Shown one piece after another: positions 1 to 7,821 of a DNA stretch of 56,547 nucleotides. The stretch spans positions 1 to 56,547 of the IMG/VR virus record IMGVR_UViG_3300037189_003127; one strand, given 5' to 3'. Origin of the DNA: a virus. Numbering within the stretch: the first letter of the stretch is position 1; every line of letters starts with the position of its first letter. A program made the translations under genes and the position numbers. A model generated the notes under the pieces. That model saw only the letters and a program-made list of their open reading frames with translations, had not been told where the DNA came from and ran no database searches.

Positions 1-85
1 CGATGCTGGGCAGGACTGGAGTGCATGGAAGGGAACTAATACGAAGCGAGTCAAGTACTGGCTAAGTAAATTCCCTAAGGCATAA
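1..85 (+). CDS. C-terminal end of a plus-strand gene, possibly endolysin
   Basis: An open frame enters from the left edge and stops with TAA at 83-85. The 27 visible residues read as a basic, Trp-rich tail (DAGQDWSAWKG, then KRVKYWLSKFPKA). A W-S-A-W motif close to the C-terminus is usual in lysozyme-like and transglycosylase-like domains, so a lysis enzyme is a reasonable guess, but the catalytic part lies outside the window. It is on the strand opposite to nearly all other genes, as expected of a separate lysis or late module. Confidence 0.4.
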   Translation, partial: DAGQDWSAWKGTNTKRVKYWLSKFPKA

Positions 86-107
86 GGCAAAGCCAAAGGC
101 AAAGCCA
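84..107. repeat. Tandem 12-bp direct repeat
   Basis: AAGGCAAAGCCA occurs twice back to back (84-95 and 96-107), directly after the stop codon of the partial gene. Each unit holds the small inverted motif GGC-AAA-GCC. Related AGCAAAAGCC and AGCCAAAGCA words recur after the next gene (543-590). The function is unknown. Confidence 0.6.
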
Positions 108-134
108 TATCAAAAGCAAGACGGCATACGGGAG

Positions 135-156
135 CCCCCGTCAGAAATGGCGGGGG
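135..156. other. GC-rich hairpin before the first plus-strand gene
   Basis: CCCCCG at 135-140 pairs with CGGGGG at 151-156 around a 10-base loop. No T-run follows on either strand, so it is not a classic intrinsic terminator; mRNA processing or partial termination after the upstream gene is possible. The hairpin overlaps an in-frame ATG at 147, which argues for the downstream start at 177. Confidence 0.35.
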
Positions 157-176
157 TATCTCAGACAAGGAGCAGC

Positions 177-542
177 ATGTACAACAAAGATACTTCGTGG
201 GAAAACGATACGAAGACGTACATAAAGAAAGCCAAACAATATGCCAATCCTCACGATCCTCACATGGGTGCTCATCGTGAATCAGAAGAAACTCCTCTTA
301 CTCCAAAACAAGTAGAAGAAATTTTCTGGGAAAAATTAGTTAATAAGGGTTGGAAATTAGACTTAGAAAAGAAAATAACAGGAATTGTTCTCCTTTGCCC
401 TGATTGCGAAGAGATTGTAGATAGATACAGATTTATAAAAGCCACACAAATAGCCAAAATTGTGGGAGATAGGTACATCGCAGCAGTAATTGCTATTCAT
501 AATGGCAAACCATGTAAGCCAGAGGCCACAGGAGAAGCATAA
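177..542 (+). CDS. Hypothetical protein, 121 aa
   Basis: I do not recognise this protein. It is hydrophilic and mixed-charge, with a basic N-terminal third, a helical segment around TPKQVEEIFWEKLVNKGWKL, and one C-P-D-C pair followed by another Cys near the C-terminus that could bind a metal. The start at 177 is preferred over the in-frame ATG at 147 because AAGGAG lies 4 nt upstream of 177, while the earlier ATG sits inside a GC-rich hairpin. It follows the probable lysis gene on the same strand and converges on the ribonucleotide reductase gene, with a hairpin between them. Confidence 0.6.
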   Translation: MYNKDTSWENDTKTYIKKAKQYANPHDPHMGAHRESEETPLTPKQVEEIFWEKLVNKGWKLDLEKKITGIVLLCPDCEEIVDRYRFIKATQIAKIVGDRYIAAVIAIHNGKPCKPEATGEA

Positions 543-551
543 GCAATAGCA

Positions 552-577
552 AAAGCCCCACCAGAAGGTGAGGCTTT
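552..577. terminator. Bidirectional-type terminator between convergent genes
   Basis: AAAGCC and CACC pair with GGTG and GGCTTT around an AGAA tetraloop, with one mismatch in the stem. It lies between the end of the plus-strand gene (542) and the end of the minus-strand reductase gene (600). On the minus strand the stem runs into TTTT, which fits intrinsic termination of the long leftward operon. Confidence 0.6.
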
Positions 578-599
578 AGCCAAAGCAATACCAGAAGCG

Positions 600-2630
600 T
601 TACTGGTTATCTTTAATTAACTTCACTTCACAGGCATCGGTGGTGCAGTAAGCCTCACCAATAGCATCAGAAGCCATACCAGCATAGACACCAGCCAGAT
701 CGATAGGGAACAACTTCAGTGTTCCTTCTGTCTCGTACTCTTCTTGAGTGATCTGTGTGTAAGGCATCTGAGGATAGACAGCATTACCAGAAGGCAAGAA
801 TGAGACAGTCTTAAGTTGACCGTCATACATATGCAAAGCCGTACCAATAGCCGAAGCCTCTGTCTCTGGATCAAACGAGATCGTTACTGAGACAGAGTTG
901 TCTGACCAATATCTTTGCGCCGTTGCTGCCAACGCCATCTTCTCGTAGATACTGACGTCCTTCTCAGAACGCTTTGCATCTGATTTGATAGGGAAGAAGA
1001 CAACCGAAGTTGTATCGGGCGATTCATTTGCTGGCTCTACGCGGTAGTTGGCTAACTTAAAGAGTGGCAGCATCGGATCAGAGTTACTAAAGCGAATGGC
1101 GCGATTGAAGTACTCACCACCTACAGTCCAGTGAACTCCAGGAGATTCACCAGCAAGGATAGAGACTGTGCCTGATGGCTTAACAGTTGTCATCTTGATT
1201 GACTCACGAATGCCGAGCCACTCCGAGTATGTGGTGTCGTAGGTCTTGATGATCTTGTATCCCTCATCCATCCACTGGCGAAGAATTGGCAAGCCCCTGT
1301 TATCTGCAAAGTTAGCAACGCCAGAGATTGATGTGCCGATGCGACGATTACGTTGCATGATGGCGTTGGTCTCTTCCCAGTGAGTTGGAAGTAGCGTTAC
1401 AGTCTTTGCATAGAGATAAGCAAACTTCAGTGTGCGCTTGAAATCATCGAGTGAGTCATGGCGGTTGAGGTAAGTCTCAACCAAAGTGCAACACTCATAA
1501 GACTCTAGTGACTGTTCAGCACATGGGTTGTACCCCGCGATGCGCCAATCCTTATTGTTCTCTGGGTCTGCAAGACGACCGAACTTCTTTGATACATCCA
1601 TCCAGATAACTCCTGGCTCACCATTGAGTTTAATTCCCTCAACGATTGCGTCAAGATCATCTCCCACATTGACAGCCACAGAGTTGTTCGACATCCAGCC
1701 ATGGGTCAGACGCTCTGGGTACTTGTCGTAATTCTTGAGGTTGAGGAACTCCTCATCATCGATACGGCCAATAAGTAACTCAGCAGAGCGACGCACGTTG
1801 CCAGAGACAACACAGACACCGATCATGTTGCCGATGTCGGCAATGTCACGACGTGTAAGTAGTTGCCCTGCACGACCTGCAAACATCTGGTGTAGGTAGT
1901 CGTGGAGTTTAATTAGTGGGTCTGGCCCTGCTGCGGTTCCTCCAAAGGTCTTAATCGGAACTCCTGCTGGACGAATTTCGGAGTAGTCAAAGATAGGCTT
2001 CTTCGAATCTGGCTTAAGGTAGCAATCGATGATTGCGGCAGTCGCTCTGACCCAACCTTCTCTGGTATCGGGAATGACATGAGTTACTTCTCCTTGTGGT
2101 TCATAGATAGTGAATTCTTTATCTGCGCCTTTATCATCAAAGCCCACACCCACACCGAGCATGGATGCCTCCATCAAGAAGGCAAACGGCTTGGATGGCT
2201 CTACCTTGTTCATCGACCCTGTCGATACGAAAGCACAATTCTGTAGGGCTGCTGAGTTACGCTGAATGTTTACGATTGGTGTACCCATGACCCATAGACC
2301 ACGTCCAGGTGGAGTCCACTTGAGATTCCACAGTCGATCAAAAGCCTCCTTTGCAGAGGCTGCTGCCTTAGCATCTGACCATGGCAGACGAGCAGTTTTG
2401 GCGTGATCCTTCTGGAGCGAGTACATGCCATTGATGACTCTCTCACATACATCTACCCAAGTCTCCTTAGTACCATCTTCTTTGAGACGTGAATAGGTTC
2501 TGAGAAAAGTAATCTCTCCTACGGAATTTCCTGCTGCGTCTTGATAACCGAAGGGCGCTTTCTTTGCCCGATATGGTGCAACAAAATCTTCGGTTAATTT
2601 AAATGAAAACAACGACATAACCCCTACCAT
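600..2630 (-). CDS. nrdJ: Adenosylcobalamin-dependent (class II) ribonucleoside-triphosphate reductase
   Basis: Reduces ribonucleotides to deoxyribonucleotides for phage DNA synthesis, using coenzyme B12 to make its radical. It matches the monomeric Lactobacillus-type RTPR. C132 (ALQNC) and C381 form the expected redox pair; N368-P-C370-A-E372 is the radical-cysteine loop (C408/E410 in the L. leichmannii enzyme); C662 and C667 in CTTDAC are the C-terminal shuttle pair. The length of 676 aa is slightly below the roughly 740 of the bacterial enzyme. Two starts are possible: 2630, or ATG 2618 with AGGGG only 2 nt upstream. It is the last gene of the leftward array and has its own 155-bp upstream gap holding repeats. 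Confidence 0.95.
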   Translation of the reverse strand: MVGVMSLFSFKLTEDFVAPYRAKKAPFGYQDAAGNSVGEITFLRTYSRLKEDGTKETWVDVCERVINGMYSLQKDHAKTARLPWSDAKAAASAKEAFDRLWNLKWTPPGRGLWVMGTPIVNIQRNSAALQNCAFVSTGSMNKVEPSKPFAFLMEASMLGVGVGFDDKGADKEFTIYEPQGEVTHVIPDTREGWVRATAAIIDCYLKPDSKKPIFDYSEIRPAGVPIKTFGGTAAGPDPLIKLHDYLHQMFAGRAGQLLTRRDIADIGNMIGVCVVSGNVRRSAELLIGRIDDEEFLNLKNYDKYPERLTHGWMSNNSVAVNVGDDLDAIVEGIKLNGEPGVIWMDVSKKFGRLADPENNKDWRIAGYNPCAEQSLESYECCTLVETYLNRHDSLDDFKRTLKFAYLYAKTVTLLPTHWEETNAIMQRNRRIGTSISGVANFADNRGLPILRQWMDEGYKIIKTYDTTYSEWLGIRESIKMTTVKPSGTVSILAGESPGVHWTVGGEYFNRAIRFSNSDPMLPLFKLANYRVEPANESPDTTSVVFFPIKSDAKRSEKDVSIYEKMALAATAQRYWSDNSVSVTISFDPETEASAIGTALHMYDGQLKTVSFLPSGNAVYPQMPYTQITQEEYETEGTLKLFPIDLAGVYAGMASDAIGEAYCTTDACEVKLIKDNQ

Positions 2631-2785
2631 TTCTATTAATGTGCAAATACCCCTCAGTGGGTTGCTTAGTATTACGCTTGAAACCCTACCATGTATATGT
2701 CAATAAGGTTGAGTACTTTATTCAATGTTGGTGGGTCAAACTTCCCTCCACCTTGATCCACTTCACTCCACTTGCTGTTATCAGA
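2631..2785 (-). promoter_or_regulatory. Putative control region upstream of the reductase gene
   Basis: This is the largest non-coding gap in the left half of the minus-strand array. On the minus strand it holds GTGGA three times with exact 10-bp spacing (2771-2767, 2761-2757, 2751-2747), TTGACA (2703-2698) and TAATACT (2674-2668). The last two are 23 bp apart, too far for a standard promoter, so the promoter itself is not resolved. The helically phased GTGGA copies look like a protein-binding site. A TCTGATAACAG word sits at the upstream border. Confidence 0.4.
2747..2771 (-). repeat. Three GTGGA direct repeats in 10-bp phase
   Basis: TCCAC on the plus strand begins at 2747, 2757 and 2767. 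On the minus strand the units read roughly AAGTGGA, AAGTGGA and AGGTGGA. Spacing of one helical turn puts all copies on the same DNA face, typical of cooperative operator sites. They lie just after the stop codon of the upstream gene and before the reductase. Confidence 0.55.
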
Positions 2786-4294
2786 TCATTGATCTTCGAT
2801 AGATTCCGAGATAATCCTTGTCACAGTCTCTTCTTTTAGCGTCTCTGGTAACTCCTTGAGAGCCTGAGCACGATCGCCAAAGATTGCAGAGAGAACTCCA
2901 CCAGCAGATTGTCGCTGTGCGGTGATCTGAATGAACTCCTTGTTGGTCTCCATCTCCTTGACTTGACCAACCAATTTGTAGAGGCGGTCAATCTCCTGAG
3001 AGAGATTTGGATCGGCGTAGCCACCATTCATTTCTTCTGCAAAACGCATAAAAGCCACTCTTTGGCCTTGCATTTCAATAATTGCAGTAAGTAGCGCTTT
3101 GAGTTGATCCTTAGTCTTGACCTCTATTGGGAGATTAAATGCACACATGTTTTCGGGCTTAAAGGCTGGACAGTTAGATGCAACGAAACATGTGTTGCAC
3201 TGACGTAGGGATGACTGCTGGTTGTTGATGACTGGAACTTCTTTAAGAACATCTCGTCCTTCTTCATCAGTCTCAACTACAGTCTTCATCTTTACACCGA
3301 ATACAGGGAGATTCTGCATCTCTTCAGGGTCTCTTTCAACCAACTTAGTCGGTTCATTCTTCCGCACTTCGAGGTCACTGTTATCAGATGCACCCCCCAT
3401 CATTTCCATCAAACCACTCATGAGTGGGGTATCGCTGTTATCAGATACTTGGGCGTTCTTGCCCCCGTCAATGATGTGTAGATCGGGTGTCTTCTTGTCC
3501 ATTGATTCCTCTAATCGCTTGTATGACCAGACGGCTACCCTAGTGGATTCGAGGGTACTATCTGCTATGAACTCAGAGTAGTCTAGTCCAGCCTTCTCTA
3601 CCATCGCCTTGTAGCGAGGTCGTGCTTGGTCTTTCATTCTCTTGGGGTAGCGGTTTAACTTGGTGCCATCCCAGACGATTGTCTCGCCTCTTCTCATGGG
3701 CGAAAGCCATGACAATGTGCTGGCTGTGCTAAATGGTACCTGCCTCAGATTGTCTGGCTTGGCACATCCAATGGCATGGAAGGCGGTTCCATGCGATCTC
3801 TGCAAGGTACGGGTAAGGCTTGCGAGGTTCTTGACTGACTCGATTGTGTCGTTGGGAATGGCGATGTTGGAGTAACTTTTAGCCAAGGCCTGAAGATTAC
3901 TTATCCCATCTGACTCATGCCAGACTACCCATAACTTAGGGTCGTTACTGAAGAAAGAACGTTGTTGGGCGATCCATTCTTGACCTAGGACTTGGGAATC
4001 AAACTCCAGAAACGCTTCTGCTCGATCCGCATTGTTAACAAGAAACTCCTGATAGTCGGCTGCCAGATCAAGTAACTCTTGACGGGACAGGCCAGCCTTG
4101 TCTGCCTGTGATGCGCCAGACTCAATGTAGACCTTGGCCTCTGGTTCAAAGTGTTCTGAGATCAGCCATATCTTGGTCTTGGGTAGCCCACGCTTGCGAA
4201 GACCCCAGTAGTTGAGCCCCATCGACTCAACCTTCATGCCTTCGAGTAGGGTTCTATTGGAGCCCACTTCGACTCCTGAGAATATGAGGTTCAT
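2786..4294 (-). CDS. TGT/DpdA-like barrel protein with Cys-rich C-terminal extension (tentative)
   Basis: The first ~230 residues have the pattern of tRNA-guanine transglycosylase-like (beta/alpha)8 proteins, including phage DpdA, which swaps 7-deazaguanine bases into DNA. Visible are an E-S-G-A segment after a short strand (DSGA in relatives), a WHESDG strand end, an H-A-I-G-C segment and a downstream S-T-L-S-W segment. The last ~200 residues are different: a spacer with two SDNSD repeats, then C-N-T-C, a further C-P and an M-C-A-F (possible Zn site), then helices. No preQ0-synthesis genes are visible, so DNA modification is not established. It overlaps the HAD-like gene upstream through TAATG. 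An unrelated barrel is possible. Confidence 0.45.
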   Translation of the reverse strand: MNLIFSGVEVGSNRTLLEGMKVESMGLNYWGLRKRGLPKTKIWLISEHFEPEAKVYIESGASQADKAGLSRQELLDLAADYQEFLVNNADRAEAFLEFDSQVLGQEWIAQQRSFFSNDPKLWVVWHESDGISNLQALAKSYSNIAIPNDTIESVKNLASLTRTLQRSHGTAFHAIGCAKPDNLRQVPFSTASTLSWLSPMRRGETIVWDGTKLNRYPKRMKDQARPRYKAMVEKAGLDYSEFIADSTLESTRVAVWSYKRLEESMDKKTPDLHIIDGGKNAQVSDNSDTPLMSGLMEMMGGASDNSDLEVRKNEPTKLVERDPEEMQNLPVFGVKMKTVVETDEEGRDVLKEVPVINNQQSSLRQCNTCFVASNCPAFKPENMCAFNLPIEVKTKDQLKALLTAIIEMQGQRVAFMRFAEEMNGGYADPNLSQEIDRLYKLVGQVKEMETNKEFIQITAQRQSAGGVLSAIFGDRAQALKELPETLKEETVTRIISESIEDQ

Positions 4295-4782
4295 TAGTCT
4301 TGCCAGAACTGTAGGTCTTTAGGAGATGCTGCATCCTTAGATTTGGCGATGTTAACTCGTGTAATTGCTGCCTCGATCTCACCCCACTGGCGCACCTTCT
4401 TAGGCGCATCAGGGCGACGTTCAACAGCAAGATAGCCAGGATTCATAAACATCACTGCAGGGATTCCCTGCTCCTCAAAGACCCACGCACACATTAAAGG
4501 GTCAGAGTCCACGTACATCTCGATCGGTGCACGAGAGCGACTCACCACGAACTGGCGCTTCTTTAAGTCTTCACCTTCAAGGTAAAAAGAACGGTCGATG
4601 AGATCATCGTAGTTAATAATTCCGTGCGATTGAAGCCAGTGCTCTGCATCCTCAGTCTTACGGGAGGTCATGATGGCCACTCGGTTATTGATATTGAGGG
4701 CATAGTAGAGCGCCACTCCTGCTCGGATTGGATCGCCTGAATCCGAACTAAGTACGCCGTCTAGTGATACGAGTATATTCAT
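4294..4782 (-). CDS. HAD-like hydrolase / phosphatase
   Basis: The N-terminus MNILVSLDGVLSSD fits HAD motif I, with SLDGVL in place of DxDGTL, and IMTSRK fits motif II; the later VDSDP segment may supply acidic metal ligands. At 162 aa it is the size of cap-less HAD phosphatases such as 5'-nucleotidases or polynucleotide 3'-phosphatase domains. The usual first nucleophile position appears to be Ser (S-L-D), so activity needs care. It lies between a nucleotidyltransferase and the TGT-like gene with 2-nt gaps or overlap, suggesting a shared nucleotide or nucleic-acid pathway. Confidence 0.6.
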   Translation of the reverse strand: MNILVSLDGVLSSDSGDPIRAGVALYYALNINNRVAIMTSRKTEDAEHWLQSHGIINYDDLIDRSFYLEGEDLKKRQFVVSRSRAPIEMYVDSDPLMCAWVFEEQGIPAVMFMNPGYLAVERRPDAPKKVRQWGEIEAAITRVNIAKSKDAASPKDLQFWQD

Positions 4783-4784
4783 TA

Positions 4785-5723
4785 TTATCCTGGTGTTTTG
4801 TAGGTTGCTGCTCTTCGAATTAGGGTCTGAGTATCAGGCAGATCAACGCCATACGTGCTCTCTGCTTGTTGCGCTTTGTACGTGTCCCAGTACTCAGACA
4901 TCTTTTTTAGGGTTGGTACGGTTCCGTACTTCTTACCCGCTTGCCATCGGTAGTTATAAAAGTCAGAGTAGCCATGGCCACTCTGAGTAAACGCATATCT
5001 GCGTGAGCGATGGATATCGTCAAATAGTAGTGATGCTTGCATCAGGGATGCCTGTAGTCTGAACTCTGCATTCCGTCGTGCAGGATCATTCTGTGCACCT
5101 TGTAGATCAGTCAATGCCTGTGAGTAGTGGCTAACAATTTCTGCGGTGCGTGCACGATCACGTTCTGCTAGGACATCGCCTACCTTGCTGTGTGGTGCAC
5201 CTTGCTTTGATGGAAATACTGTCCACTCATTGTGGGTCAAGTCGTATGCAGCATAGGGATTGATAGTACGGATATCTGTAGCGCCAGGATTGACGTAGAA
5301 GGTAACTTCAAACCCGTTCCACTCCTGTGTATCTGGCTGTAGATTCTCGCGGAAATCTTCGTTGAGCATCTTGCTGATCTCAATGTCAGATAGGCCATGG
5401 TAGTCAGGGTGCGCTTGACGGAACTGGATGTAGTTAACACCAATCAGAATATCTAAGTCTTTCGGATAGCGCTGTGCTGACCATTGGTAGGAGACGGCAG
5501 AGCCAGCAATCCATACCGTTGTCCACAAATCTGCATGACGATACTGATCGCCAAGGAAATCAAAGAGCATATGGAGAATGCCGTTACGAACCCAGCCCTT
5601 GAGAGTTACGTTAGAGAATAACTCTGGGTCTAGGTTTTCTTCTGGAGCCGAGAAGTAGGAGGTAGGGCTTTCCTGCATGTCTACAGGAGCCACGTACTTG
5701 CCTAGTCCATCGAAACGGTTCAT
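4785..5723 (-). CDS. Nucleotidyltransferase-fold protein
   Basis: A nucleotidyltransferase core is visible around residues 70-100: WIAGSAVSYQW supplies the G-S loop and YPKDLDILIG the D-x-D metal ligands, and a later strand (FEVTFYVNPG) may complete the fold. The C-terminal 150 residues are helical, with many Tyr, Trp and Arg. The substrate is unknown; relatives adenylate nucleic acids, proteins or small molecules. It comes first in a tight three-gene run with the HAD-like and TGT-like genes. Confidence 0.65.
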   Translation of the reverse strand: MNRFDGLGKYVAPVDMQESPTSYFSAPEENLDPELFSNVTLKGWVRNGILHMLFDFLGDQYRHADLWTTVWIAGSAVSYQWSAQRYPKDLDILIGVNYIQFRQAHPDYHGLSDIEISKMLNEDFRENLQPDTQEWNGFEVTFYVNPGATDIRTINPYAAYDLTHNEWTVFPSKQGAPHSKVGDVLAERDRARTAEIVSHYSQALTDLQGAQNDPARRNAEFRLQASLMQASLLFDDIHRSRRYAFTQSGHGYSDFYNYRWQAGKKYGTVPTLKKMSEYWDTYKAQQAESTYGVDLPDTQTLIRRAATYKTPG

Positions 5724-5742
5724 GGACTAATTCTATGTCTAA

Positions 5743-6030
5743 TTAGGCTTGTGGTGTCTCTATGCCACGATCGCTTAATGCAGATCGTAACTTGGCTTTT
5801 ATCTCTTCAGACTCATCTTTTGGCTGTAGGAGTGGAGCAATCGATCGTGCAATTCGATCTGCAAGCAACTGGCTCTCAATATCGGTGACTAACTCTTTGC
5901 TGCAGCCAAATACGTCGTAGGTAGTTGCTTGACGGCGAGTGTTCTCATCCGCAGGGTGTAGGTGGGTCGACATTGTTCCATCAGCATTGATAACAACCGT
6001 GTAGGCTGCCTCAATCATCTTCTCATCCAT
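5743..6030 (-). CDS. Hypothetical protein, 95 aa
   Basis: Not recognised. The start at 6030 (MDEKMIEAAYTVV) is chosen because it overlaps the stop of the upstream gene as TAATG. The first half looks like a short beta hairpin with INADGTMSTH, the second half is helical and charged (TDIESQLLADRIARS). No metal-binding or membrane motif is seen. Confidence 0.6.
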   Translation of the reverse strand: MDEKMIEAAYTVVINADGTMSTHLHPADENTRRQATTYDVFGCSKELVTDIESQLLADRIARSIAPLLQPKDESEEIKAKLRSALSDRGIETPQA

Positions 6031-6584
6031 TATCGCAATCCTTCCATGAGTTTCTGCTTGCGTTGTGCTACGCCTATCGCTACTGGACAAAAATCGCATA
6101 GGTAAGTCTTTTGTCCTGGGGAATCTTTGTACTTCTCCATACCTTCTGCTTGACGCTCTTTTTCTGTCTTAGGAATGAGCATCTTGTCGACATCGTGCCA
6201 ATCAGAGCACCCATCTTTAGGTTGGTTATGGCGACGATAACATGTCATTGCATCATCCATGAAGATAGATCGTGAGTCATAGAAGGTGTCATCGATCTCT
6301 GCAAGGCCTTTGGAACCGCCACCTTTAATCTGGCGAATGATCTCTTGCTTCGATTTGGTATCAGCCCATGAACGGAGAGGTAGAACAAATAACTTGCCCT
6401 TATGTGGCTCTCCTGATGGGAATACGTGGTTCTCACATGCAACAGCCAAGAGCATGTCTAACTCTGGATCGCCGTCGTATGGAGGGAGTTCTTCTAGTGA
6501 TTGGCAGACAAGGCAAAATAGCAAACGAAACATAGGTTCATTTGCTTCTGGCTTCTTCTGTCCAAGAATGGGTACGTTACTCAT
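6030..6584 (-). CDS. Hypothetical zinc-finger-like protein, 184 aa
   Basis: A C-L-V-C pair at about residues 24-27 followed by A-C-E-N-H, and a C-terminal C-D-F-C pair, suggest one or two zinc sites. The middle is basic (KSKQEIIRQIKGGGSKG). Proteins of this pattern occur in actinophages, but I cannot assign a role. The downstream gene is translationally coupled through TAATG. Confidence 0.6.
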   Translation of the reverse strand: MSNVPILGQKKPEANEPMFRLLFCLVCQSLEELPPYDGDPELDMLLAVACENHVFPSGEPHKGKLFVLPLRSWADTKSKQEIIRQIKGGGSKGLAEIDDTFYDSRSIFMDDAMTCYRRHNQPKDGCSDWHDVDKMLIPKTEKERQAEGMEKYKDSPGQKTYLCDFCPVAIGVAQRKQKLMEGLR

Positions 6585-6633
6585 GGTGCTCCTTATAGTA
6601 GTCCGATTAGTCTAACAGATTGCGGAACTTCTC

Positions 6634-6867
6634 TTATTCTCCTGTTTTGTACTGAATGCGTTGAGAGGACTCGTCGTAAGGACGTAACTCTGTATAAGCC
6701 CATGAGGGTTTTCCAGTACGCTCTGCGTGGGCATCGACTGCTCGCCGCATTGCTGCACGACCTTGAGGACTGCCTAGATCATGGTGACGAATCTTTTGGT
6801 TGTCTGTGCCCATACCACCGTTGGTGATGTAGTACTTAGTAGCACGATTGGGAACTTTAGCAGCCAT
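6634..6867 (-). CDS. Hypothetical protein, 77 aa
   Basis: Small basic protein with a Gly/Asn-rich N-terminal half, a Q-G-R-A-A-M-R-R-A helix and a Tyr-containing tail. No known domain. It is one of a row of short genes separated by only 2-3 nt. Confidence 0.55.
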   Translation of the reverse strand: MAAKVPNRATKYYITNGGMGTDNQKIRHHDLGSPQGRAAMRRAVDAHAERTGKPSWAYTELRPYDESSQRIQYKTGE

Positions 6868-6869
6868 GA

Positions 6870-7154
6870 TTACTTCCCACTCACTGGTGGAAATCTAAAC
6901 TCGCTAGGATTCTGTGGTCCACTTGGAGTCTTAGGAATTGGTGGGACAGGTGTTTTTGGGCGTGAAGTAGGGGTTCCTACTTGCAGAATGTTTCCAGCAC
7001 GAGTGTGTGCCCGTTGCTGGAAAGCATTTTGCCAGATCGGATGGCTTGCAGGAAAAGTAAGTATTTGATTTTTAGGCATTGGAGTTACATTTGGTTTGAG
7101 GAAATTTTTGACTTTTGCACCAACAGACTTAAATTGGCGAGGAGAAAGGTTCAT
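6870..7154 (-). CDS. Hypothetical Pro-rich basic protein, 94 aa
   Basis: The N-terminal half is basic and the C-terminal third is Pro-rich (repeated P-x-x-P around SRPKTPVPPIPKTP), so it is probably disordered. Function unknown. It starts 3 nt after the previous stop in the array. Confidence 0.55.
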   Translation of the reverse strand: MNLSPRQFKSVGAKVKNFLKPNVTPMPKNQILTFPASHPIWQNAFQQRAHTRAGNILQVGTPTSRPKTPVPPIPKTPSGPQNPSEFRFPPVSGK

Positions 7155-7157
7155 AGG

Positions 7158-7331
7158 TTACTTACCTCCAAAAAGTGCTTTTCCGATAACTTTTTGAGCA
7201 TCAGTTACTTTGGCATGTCTTTCGTAATCAAAATTAGGATCAACATGAATCATTCCGCAAGATGGACATGGATTATTCATGTCGACTTTGCGCTTAGGAT
7301 CTTTATTACGATCTGGAACTGTGTCAGCCAT
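7158..7331 (-). CDS. Small zinc-knuckle-like protein, 57 aa
   Basis: ATG at 7331, TAA at 7158-7160. It fills the space between its neighbours exactly. The sequence contains N-P-C-P-S-C-G-M-I-H, a C-x2-C metal site with a nearby His, followed by a basic C-terminal stretch ending in LFGGK. Function unknown. Confidence 0.6.
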   Translation of the reverse strand: MADTVPDRNKDPKRKVDMNNPCPSCGMIHVDPNFDYERHAKVTDAQKVIGKALFGGK

Positions 7332-7333
7332 GA

Positions 7334-7534
7334 TTACTTACCTGGGTTTACTTTACTTGGATACTCAGAAGTGATAAACCCATAACCATAGAATGGGTGC
7401 AGTGTCTGACGGTTGTTCACTGTAGAGGCAGAGTCCATCGTTACTTCTGTATCTGGACGTGCCTTGCGATACTTGCCGTCTGTGGCTCCCTCATCGAGTG
7501 ATGAATTCATTGAACGTGATGTATTAACTGCCAT
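7334..7534 (-). CDS. Hypothetical protein, 66 aa
   Basis: Ser/Thr/Asn-rich, low-hydrophobicity protein with an aromatic patch (HPFYGYGF) near the C-terminus. No recognised domain. It lies in the tightly packed array of unknown small genes. Confidence 0.5.
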   Translation of the reverse strand: MAVNTSRSMNSSLDEGATDGKYRKARPDTEVTMDSASTVNNRQTLHPFYGYGFITSEYPSKVNPGK

Positions 7535-7536
7535 AA

Positions 7537-7821
7537 TTAAATAACCTTCTTCTCTGCTTGTTGCTTTGCTTCAACAACTCTTGCGCCTTCTTGGTAGCGA
7601 TCACCACGATCTTCGGTGTTGTAACGTGTTGTATTTGCCCAACCAGCCTCACGTGCTGCGCTCTTAACCTGGCTGCGCTCGTACTTACCTTCGCCACTTT
7701 TCCAACTATCTTTCGAAGTATCAGGCATTGCCTTGATACCACGAGCACCTGCTGCTGATGCTTTTGCAAGAGCCTCAACTTGTGGGCTCTTAAACTTTAC
7801 ACGACGGTCTCTGAATAACAT
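7537..7821 (-). CDS. Hypothetical basic protein, 94 aa
   Basis: Rich in Lys, Arg, Ala and Gly with no hydrophobic core apparent, so probably disordered or nucleic-acid binding. It shares its first base with the stop codon of the upstream gene (TAATG type). Confidence 0.55.
   Translation of the reverse strand: MLFRDRRVKFKSPQVEALAKASAAGARGIKAMPDTSKDSWKSGEGKYERSQVKSAAREAGWANTTRYNTEDRGDRYQEGARVVEAKQQAEKKVI

Noticed and set aside
2631-2785. Cobalamin riboswitch before the B12-dependent reductase
   Set aside because: The 155-bp gap has a CCACTGA word but lacks the conserved core and B12-box arrangement, and is too short for a full cobalamin riboswitch.
2639-2839. Plus-strand 66-aa ORF opposite the reductase leader
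   Set aside because: No ribosome site, hydrophobic/basic composition of a shadow frame, and it overlaps the end of the TGT-like gene.
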